Assembly: GCA_937998875.1 (NCBI GenBank)
Contig: CALLBO010000106.1
Location: forward strand, 1-48,709
Reading direction: 5' to 3'
Source: an uncultured Granulosicoccaceae bacterium
Lineage (GTDB): Bacteria; Pseudomonadota; Gammaproteobacteria; Granulosicoccales; Granulosicoccaceae
DNA: 48,709 nucleotides
The notes below the pieces were generated by a model. That model saw only the letters and a program-made list of their open reading frames with translations, did not search any database and was not told where the DNA came from. The translations under genes and the position numbers were made by a program. Below, piece after piece: positions 43,094-48,709 of this stretch (positions are counted from its first letter, which is position 1; the number at the start of each line of letters is the position of its first letter).

Positions 43094-44743
43094 TCACCTG
43101 GCAGGAGCACAACTCTGCAAGGCAATACTGTCCCAGCCCCAGCCGTTGTTGAGCGCTGCATTGCTGTAATCACAACTGTTGCTATCAGGGTCATCAGCCG
43201 GCTCGATCGGAGCGCAACTTTCACTGGTAACCGGATTCCAACCCCAGCCGTTATTGCTTGCAGCGTTACTGTAGTCACAACCCTCGTCGGGCGCAGGATC
43301 CGAGACCAGTTCGTCTCCGGATTCAGCAAGTGGTGGACAACTTGAGCCCGCCACCGGATCCCAGCCCCAGCCGTTGTGTTCGGATGCGTTACTGTAGTCA
43401 CACGCGTTCTGCGAGATCGGTGCACAACTCTCTCTCAACACTGCATTCCAGCCCCACCCATTGTGCAGCGCTGCCTGGGTATAGTCACATCCACCGGAAC
43501 TCACATCACCGGTCGGGCCAAAATCGACCGGATCGTCCGGGGTATAGCCCAGTGATTCAAAGAAGTTGTTTCGAAACTCGTTTGGAAATGTCCAGACTGT
43601 GTCCAGCGGCTCACCTACACCGAGAAGTTTTACACTGGTGCATTGGTCGTAGTTAAAGTTACTTCGCCACACCCGCACAGCCTGATCCAAAAGCTCCACC
43701 CGACCAAAACCCTGCTGCTGTAATTGTCCGTCCACAATGGCAAGTTCCTCGGTGTTTAAGAATATTCTGTCATCAGTCACCGAAGTTGTTAACCGCGCAG
43801 TATCACCGTTACGAGGGTGGAACACGTAGTCAATATCAAACTCAATGAAGGCATCATGTTCGTAACCTAAACCGTTCCACCTATACGTATTGCAGCTGAT
43901 TCGGCGCAACGCTAAATCAGCATTGTAATTCCAGCGCGGTTGCACAAGCTGCACTTCAAGACCGGTTTCGAGATTAGTGTAAGGCGGTGGATCAGATGAC
44001 TCTTGAGATGGCGGTAACATGGACACGATCTGCTCGGCCGGATCGGCATCCGCACTCTCAGTGAAGACCCCTGGGGATCCTGTCGGAACAACAGCATCTC
44101 CGCCAGTGTCATAACACAGGTAGTAATCAACCGGCCCGTTGTCCCATATTCTGATCGCGTTGTCGCTACCACCATTGAAATTAACGACCTCAACGTACGG
44201 GCTCAGCGCCATTGGCGCAGGACCGTTGTAAACGCCGTCGTCAACACTCCAGAGCGGTATATAGGTGGGTTCTTTGCCCTCAATAAAACCGAGTGCTGTT
44301 CCAATGTGGGGAGGTGTCGATGACAGCGGATAGTGAAAAACACTATACGGCCCATCTCTAACCGGCCCGAAAACAAAACCGTTCGCACCTGCTACATACT
44401 GTTCGGTATCGTCATCAAAGATAAAGGAATCACACTGCAATGTGCGATTGGCGAGATCGGCATTCGGGTCCCAGTAAGCCCGCATCAATGTCACCGGAGC
44501 TCCTGTTTCTCTATTCGTAAAAGCTGGAGCAGCTTGTGACTGTGTTGTTACCAAACAGTCTGAGAAGCGGCCATTGTTAACGTCGAATTCCCGTCCAATG
44601 CCATCTCCGTCTGCATCTGATGCCTGTAGTGCACATTCGGATAACGCCTGAGAATGAACACCCGATGGTAAAACGAGTGTAAGGGTGAACAACAGCCCGG
44701 TGAAAATAAAAGCCGAAGAAATTCCTTTATTAATAATGTGCAT
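43094..44743 (-). CDS. Secreted protein with four C-terminal Cys/Trp repeats
   Basis: 549-residue secreted protein of unknown function. A Sec signal peptide (MHIINKGISSAFIFTGLLFT) is followed by SQALSECALQ and a calcium-loop-like DADGDGIGREFD. The middle has two related halves, each with TNRE/TNLETG, RxxWxxNADLAxRxxxC and VEVVNFNG-like segments, so the central part looks internally duplicated. At the C-terminus four copies of a 25-residue unit (C-D-Y-[ST]-x-A-x3-N-G-W-G-W-x8-S-C) occupy 43097-43489. Similar NGWGW-type units occur in other gammaproteobacterial secreted proteins, where a binding role is suspected; none has been shown here. AAGGGA precedes the ATG. Confidence 0.85.
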   Translation of the reverse strand: MHIINKGISSAFIFTGLLFTLTLVLPSGVHSQALSECALQASDADGDGIGREFDVNNGRFSDCLVTTQSQAAPAFTNRETGAPVTLMRAYWDPNADLANRTLQCDSFIFDDDTEQYVAGANGFVFGPVRDGPYSVFHYPLSSTPPHIGTALGFIEGKEPTYIPLWSVDDGVYNGPAPMALSPYVEVVNFNGGSDNAIRIWDNGPVDYYLCYDTGGDAVVPTGSPGVFTESADADPAEQIVSMLPPSQESSDPPPYTNLETGLEVQLVQPRWNYNADLALRRISCNTYRWNGLGYEHDAFIEFDIDYVFHPRNGDTARLTTSVTDDRIFLNTEELAIVDGQLQQQGFGRVELLDQAVRVWRSNFNYDQCTSVKLLGVGEPLDTVWTFPNEFRNNFFESLGYTPDDPVDFGPTGDVSSGGCDYTQAALHNGWGWNAVLRESCAPISQNACDYSNASEHNGWGWDPVAGSSCPPLAESGDELVSDPAPDEGCDYSNAASNNGWGWNPVTSESCAPIEPADDPDSNSCDYSNAALNNGWGWDSIALQSCAPAR

Positions 44744-44920
44744 GCAATATCAATCCCTTGTTATTAAGTTGCAACCAACTCGTATCCACCGGAGTACTAC
44801 AAGTGAAAATGCTGAACTCTCTCGCTGCATGATTATTGTAGCAGCCATGCAACACAATGGAAATTACGCAAGATTTTATAGATGTTCGATCTAATTCCCG
44901 CCAATTATCGCTGCAGAAAC

Positions 44921-44948
44921 AAAAACAGCACCGCTAAGGTGCTGTTTT
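44921..44948 (-). terminator. Intrinsic terminator of ribH
   Basis: AACAGCACC-GCTAA-GGTGCTGTT stem with a T-run on the minus strand (AAAAAC on the plus strand), 21 bp after the ribH stop. The A/T-flanked symmetry also allows weak termination on the plus strand. Confidence 0.85.
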
Positions 44949-44968
44949 CAGCGATACTCAAGGGATGC

Positions 44969-45463
44969 CTAAGCCTGGCTTGACTGATTAAGACGTTGCA
45001 TATTGATCAACGTCTTTATACAAGCATTTGCAGCCTCTTCACCTTTCTTTAAAAAGTGGGTTTTGAAGTATCCATGGTGCTCATCATGTTCGTGAAAATG
45101 ATGCGGTGTCAGCACCACCGACAGCACCGGCACTTCGCTATCAAGTGACACCTGCATCATTGCATCGAGTACAGTGCTGGCGACAAAGTCATGTCGGTAA
45201 ATACCCCCATCGACAATCAGACCACAGGCAATGATCACATCATACCGACCGGTCTTTGCAAGCAGCTTTGCCTGCAGCGGTATTTCAAGACTTCCCGGTA
45301 CATCGTAAACATCAATCGCGGTAATGCCGTATTCGGCAACTTTTTCTGTAAACGCAACACGCGCCTGGCTGACGATATCGTTATGCCAACCCGCCTCAAT
45401 ATAGGCAATGCGTGCTTTGCTGAAATCACCGCCGGTCTGCGGTGCAATTTGTGGCTGATTCAT
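44969..45463 (-). CDS. ribH2: 6,7-dimethyl-8-ribityllumazine synthase, RibH2 (decameric) type
   Basis: Makes the riboflavin precursor from 5-amino-6-ribitylaminouracil and dihydroxybutanone phosphate. The 164-residue sequence (RIAYIEAGWHNDIV, VYDVPGSLEIPLQAKLLAKTGRYD, CGLIVDGGIYRHDFVASTV, SVVLTPHHFHEH) is the type II form, like Brucella RibH2, which works as a decamer. It is alone: no ribB, ribE or ribD is next to it. An FMN riboswitch lies in the leader and AGGAG is 6 nt before the ATG. RibH2 enzymes of other bacteria also respond to FMN riboswitches. Confidence 0.93.
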   Translation of the reverse strand: MNQPQIAPQTGGDFSKARIAYIEAGWHNDIVSQARVAFTEKVAEYGITAIDVYDVPGSLEIPLQAKLLAKTGRYDVIIACGLIVDGGIYRHDFVASTVLDAMMQVSLDSEVPVLSVVLTPHHFHEHDEHHGYFKTHFLKKGEEAANACIKTLINMQRLNQSSQA

Positions 45464-45532
45464 GGCAGTCTCCTGTGGTTACCAGAATCAGGGCGTGACG
45501 GGCACAGCACACAATGCGCTGTTGAAACTCCC

Positions 45533-45717
<185 letters not shown>

Positions 45718-45739
45718 GTCAGATTGCTCTGACCGGTTA

Positions 45740-45769
45740 AGTTTAGGGCTATTGTCGACGGCTTGTAAA
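45740..45769 (-). promoter_or_regulatory. Putative sigma-70 promoter of the ribH2 leader
   Basis: On the minus strand TTTACA, an 18-bp spacer and TAAACT lie about 23 bp before the riboswitch begins. The -35 matches five of six consensus bases and the -10 four of six. Confidence 0.45.
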
Positions 45770-45858
45770 CCTTATTTCGCAGAATCTGCCAGTGGGTTCC
45801 GGGAACGACCGTGGCAAACACCTCACCCGGAAGGCTGAACAGACGAACCTCTAAGCGA

Positions 45859-46701
45859 TTAAGACTCCAGCGGTCTCTCGAACAAAGAACCAAATTGCGG
45901 CAGCTTCTGATCGCCACCGGCGAGCCTTAAACAATGCCATGCCATCGCATGATTAGACGTGGTCACCGGCAAGTTGATTTTCTTTTCTATTGCACCCACC
46001 GCCTCAAGCATCCTGATACTCGTACAGGACACGAAAACGAGATCAACGTCAGCGTCGGATTCCAGCTGCAAGATAGCTCGCTCCAGACTGGGCAGATCGA
46101 TACGGGCGACCAACGGGTCGAGTTCCTGATTGAAAGATCCAAAGACAGGCACATCAAATCCTGCATCAACAATATACTGTCGAAGTAATTTATTAACGTC
46201 ACTTCTATACGGCGTTAACACAGCAATTCGTTTCGCAGAAAACGCACGGAATGAAGCAAACGCTGCTGTAATTGGCGTAGTTGGCTTCGCCTGAGGCTGA
46301 ACCTCTGCAATGCGATCAAAAACAGTTCGCTCACCCAGCACGGTAGTCGCCGAAGTGCATCCGTACGCAACCACGTCAAGCGGTTCACCAGGAAGAATAG
46401 TTTCCAGCGCAGCTGGAATTTTCTGCTCCATTGCAGCGAGTGTTTGCGGGGTTATCTCTGGTGAGTTTTGCACACGGGTTTGATAGATACCAATTGCATC
46501 ATCAGTGAATACCTGACGAAACTCGTAGTCAATGGTGTAGTCAGAGCTCAGCACAACCATACCGATCTTTGCTGCGTGACCGATCCCTGCATTTAGATCA
46601 TACGGCAGTTGTTCAATTAGCTGCCAGTTTGCAGGTTCGGTACCATCAGGCCCTTTGTCACCTTCGGCCACTGACACGTTACGCAGCAGCGGTGATGGCA
46701 A
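45859..46701 (-). CDS. Asp/Glu racemase-family protein (maleate isomerase/EutA-like)
   Basis: About 270-280 residues of the Asp/Glu/hydantoin racemase fold. The two catalytic Cys are in AYGCTSATT (Cys115 from the upstream start) and VSCTSIRM (Cys226). TIDYEFRQVF and the final TSNHAMAWHCLRLAG are typical of maleate isomerase, arylmalonate decarboxylase and ectoine-degradation (EutA/DoeX-like) members. The frame is open to 46701, overlapping ridA; GTG at 46677, just after the ridA stop, or 46671 is more plausible as a start. Cotranscribed with ridA. Confidence 0.87.
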   Translation of the reverse strand: MPSPLLRNVSVAEGDKGPDGTEPANWQLIEQLPYDLNAGIGHAAKIGMVVLSSDYTIDYEFRQVFTDDAIGIYQTRVQNSPEITPQTLAAMEQKIPAALETILPGEPLDVVAYGCTSATTVLGERTVFDRIAEVQPQAKPTTPITAAFASFRAFSAKRIAVLTPYRSDVNKLLRQYIVDAGFDVPVFGSFNQELDPLVARIDLPSLERAILQLESDADVDLVFVSCTSIRMLEAVGAIEKKINLPVTTSNHAMAWHCLRLAGGDQKLPQFGSLFERPLES

Positions 46702-47029
46702 TTTCTACAGTGAAGTCAGGAGATGCGAGCTTTGATTCCACACAGGCACGCGTCGGTGCATTACCCGGTGATACCCACGCATCCCAAACCGCATTCATCT
46801 CGGCAAAATCTGAAATGTCAGCAAGCCAGATTGTTGCAGTAAGCAGATTGGATTTGTCGCTGCCGGCTTCACTCAAAAGCGCGTCTATTGCGTTGAGAAT
46901 ATCCCGGGTTTGATCCGTCACACTACCACCCTTCGCATTCTGAGCTACCTGGCCTGCAGTAGATACAATACCGTTGTGTACAACAGCCTGGCTCATGCGC
47001 TCGCCGCTCTTGATTCTCTTGATACCCAT
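46679..47029 (-). CDS. ridA: RidA family enamine/imine deaminase
   Basis: Removes reactive enamines and imines formed by PLP enzymes. The 116-residue protein has the trimeric RidA pattern with RMSQAVVHNGIVSTAGQVA, the catalytic Arg in APTRACVESKLAS and a Glu/Val end FTVEIAITA. ATG at 47029 has GAGAGAAG upstream and gives MGIKRIKSGERMS; the frame is open to 47071. It precedes the Asp/Glu racemase gene and is divergent from gloA. Confidence 0.92.
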   Translation of the reverse strand: MGIKRIKSGERMSQAVVHNGIVSTAGQVAQNAKGGSVTDQTRDILNAIDALLSEAGSDKSNLLTATIWLADISDFAEMNAVWDAWVSPGNAPTRACVESKLASPDFTVEIAITAAA

Positions 47030-47128
47030 TGCTTCTCTCTCACGTAGTGTAAATTTTTGGTAGTCTACCACGGTGTTTGCCGGTCAATGCCCGGTTGCCA
47101 TCTACTCAATATTATCCAAGGAACTGCC

Positions 47129-47572
47129 ATGCGCTACCTCCACACCATGATCCGCATTCGTGATGTCGAAGAATCACTCGATTTCTGGTGCAATAAAATG
47201 GGACTCGTCGAGACCCGCCGAGTAGAACACGAACAAGGCAGATTTACGTTGATATTTCTGGCAGGCACCAAAGATGAGTCTCGTGCAAAGCAGGAAAACG
47301 CACCGGAGCTTGAGCTAACTTATAACTGGGATCCGGAAGATGACCTCGGTAACTCGCGTAACTTCGGCCATCTCGCCTATAAGGTGGACGACATCTACGC
47401 CACCTGCCAGCAATTAATGGATGCCGGTGTGACGATCAACCGCCCGCCTCGCGATGGCCGCATGGCGTTTGTGGTATCACCCGATAACATTTCTGTTGAG
47501 TTGCTGCAGGAAGGTGACGCACAGGCACCGGCTGAGCCCTGGCTTTCTATGGAAAACACCGGCAGCTGGTAA
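47129..47572 (+). CDS. gloA: Lactoylglutathione lyase (glyoxalase I)
   Basis: Converts the methylglyoxal-glutathione hemithioacetal to S-lactoylglutathione. The 147-residue protein matches E. coli GloA with all four metal ligands: His in YLHTMIRI, Glu in ELELTYNW, His in GHLAYKVDD and Glu in SVELLQEG. AAGGA precedes ATG 47129; the frame is open to 47057. gloB follows 55 bp downstream, so both detoxification steps are together. Confidence 0.95.
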   Translation: MRYLHTMIRIRDVEESLDFWCNKMGLVETRRVEHEQGRFTLIFLAGTKDESRAKQENAPELELTYNWDPEDDLGNSRNFGHLAYKVDDIYATCQQLMDAGVTINRPPRDGRMAFVVSPDNISVELLQEGDAQAPAEPWLSMENTGSW

Positions 47573-47627
47573 GCGCGATCCGGTAGAGCAGTTACATTTA
47601 TCATAATCAATCGAGCACAGCATCACC

Positions 47628-48386
47628 ATGGCAAATCTTGAGTACTTTCAATACGCCTACATGTCAGACAATTACGGAGTACTTCTACATTGTCCGCAAT
47701 CCGGTGCAACCGCCAGTATCGATTGCGGTGATGCACAAGCGACAACCGATGCTTTAAACCAAAAAGGCTGGGCGCTGACGCACATATTCGCAACCCATCA
47801 TCACGCTGATCACGTCGCAGGGCTCGCACAACTCAAAGCACAACATGGCTGCGAAGTTATCGGCCCAACTGGTATTAATGGTGTAGACAACCTGGTAGCT
47901 GACGGTAGTCGTTTTACTTTCGCAGGCACTGAGGTCCAAACCCTTCATACACCGGGTCATACCAAAGATATGATCAACTACTACCTACCCGCAGAGAAAA
48001 CCGTTTTTACCGGAGACACATTATTTTCTTTGGGTTGCGGCAGACTGTTTGAAGGTGACGCGCCTATGATGTGGAACAGCCTGAACAAGCTGATGCAATT
48101 GCCGGAAGATACTATTGTCTATAGTAGTCACGAATATACCGAAGCGAATGCAGCGTTCGCGGTGACTGTTGATCCTGACAATGACGAGTTAAATGCACGT
48201 GTTGAGAAAATAAAACAATTGCGCTCCGATGGTGAGCCCACAGTACCGAGCACGCTGGCAGAAGAACTTGCAACCAATCCGTTTTTACGCGCTGGTGATC
48301 GTAAAATCCGACAGCACCTGAACATGACTGATGCCACAGACGCCGAAGTATTCGCAGAGATACGCCAGCGCAAAGATAACTTCTAG
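47628..48386 (+). CDS. gloB: Hydroxyacylglutathione hydrolase (glyoxalase II)
   Basis: Hydrolyses S-lactoylglutathione to lactate and glutathione, finishing the reaction begun by GloA. The 252-residue metallo-beta-lactamase-fold enzyme has THHHADHVAG (His57, His59, Asp61, His62), HTPGHT, and FTGDTLFSLGCGR for the metals. NPFLRAGDRKIR and the final helix bind glutathione as in classic GloB. Both enzymes are plus-strand neighbours. Confidence 0.95.
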   Translation: MANLEYFQYAYMSDNYGVLLHCPQSGATASIDCGDAQATTDALNQKGWALTHIFATHHHADHVAGLAQLKAQHGCEVIGPTGINGVDNLVADGSRFTFAGTEVQTLHTPGHTKDMINYYLPAEKTVFTGDTLFSLGCGRLFEGDAPMMWNSLNKLMQLPEDTIVYSSHEYTEANAAFAVTVDPDNDELNARVEKIKQLRSDGEPTVPSTLAEELATNPFLRAGDRKIRQHLNMTDATDAEVFAEIRQRKDNF

Positions 48387-48436
48387 GAGTCTGCGCGGAA
48401 GAAGTCTCTGGTTTTTGGTTATGTTTTTGCAGTACC

Positions 48437-48660
48437 CGCGCTTCTGTTTTGTTTTGAATTTCATCGCGGAGACAGGCCATCGGGGAGATAGACGAGGGCG
48501 GCAGGACGCCGCGTTAGCGAAGTTGGCACATGGATGTGCTATCTGAGCGTGCCTGTTGGAGCGATGTAATTCAAAATGCCGCAGGCACCCGCAGGGCCGC
48601 CCAGACTCCTGGGTCATGGCTGCTTTTTGCGCGGTGCTCTTTCTGAGTAAACGTAATGAT
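48437..48660. repeat. Dispersed intergenic repeat, right window edge
   Basis: Non-coding repeat with ggatgtgc (48531), ttcaaaatgccgca, cacccgcagggc (48587) and gctttttgc, the same ordered blocks as at 1-90. It also holds the older-type gacaggccatcggg, gagggcggcaggacgccgcg, a common gammaproteobacterial intergenic repeat. The frames across it look spurious. Confidence 0.55.
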
Positions 48661-48709
48661 CCGGTGTAACAAACCTCACCACCGGAAAAAGCGGCCACAG
48701 AACGTTCAA

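Overview
The window looks like a chromosomal segment of a marine gammaproteobacterium. This rests on content, not on a marker gene: GlnK/AmtB, a short bacterial S-adenosylmethionine decarboxylase, a class GN sortase with its VIT/vWA target (a pair known mainly from marine proteobacteria), dispersed palindromic repeats of the kind common in gammaproteobacterial intergenic regions, and moderate GC. I cannot assign a genus. No rRNA, tRNA, CRISPR array, phage module or transposase gene is visible. Genes are densely packed, often with overlapping stop and start codons (TAGTG, TAATG, TTGA).

Layout. 1-215 and 48437-48660 hold related dispersed repeats at both window edges. 216-3703: P1-family peptidase with a problematic start, aldehyde dehydrogenase, and a divergent DMT exporter. 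3796-6313: two secreted lipoproteins, one with fibronectin III and Calx-beta domains. 6418-6765: speD. 6889-16143 (minus): a head-to-tail run of a peptide-type ABC importer (binding protein, two permeases, fused double ATPase), a TAXI-type periplasmic binding protein without TRAP membrane subunits, a PAS histidine kinase and a FixJ-like regulator. A 284-bp MITE with TA target duplications sits exactly at the stop/start junction of the two permease genes. 16382-18140: small ORF, Bcp peroxiredoxin, FAD oxidoreductase. 18162-19736: amtB-glnK. 20010-21020: sulfotransferase with an extra C-terminal domain, followed by a 143-bp inverted-repeat element.

21208-23908 (minus): SnoaL-like protein, SDR, nitroreductase. 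24104-25438: ogt and a histidine phosphatase. 25499-29294 (minus): GST, Rieske oxygenase, class V aminotransferase and TauE-type exporter, probably one catabolic operon. 29558-32859: a flippase and a formyltransferase-like/beta-propeller fusion protein, probably surface glycan synthesis. 32894-37835: DMT exporter, MipA-like outer-membrane protein, then the VIT/vWA sortase target and its sortase. 37937-42969: CcdA-like protein, desaturase, beta-helix lipoprotein, SDR/epimerase, GST. 43094-44743: a secreted protein ending in four Cys/Trp-rich repeats. 44969-45717: a RibH2-type lumazine synthase behind an FMN riboswitch. 45859-48386: Asp/Glu racemase-like protein with RidA, and divergent glyoxalase I and II genes.

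The strongest unusual observations are the precise MITE insertion into a former TAGTG junction, the ABC/TAXI/two-component gene run, the formyltransferase/propeller fusion next to a flippase, the Rieske/aminotransferase/TauE operon, and two genes (P1 peptidase, MipA-like) whose conserved or signal-peptide N-terminus has no canonical start codon.
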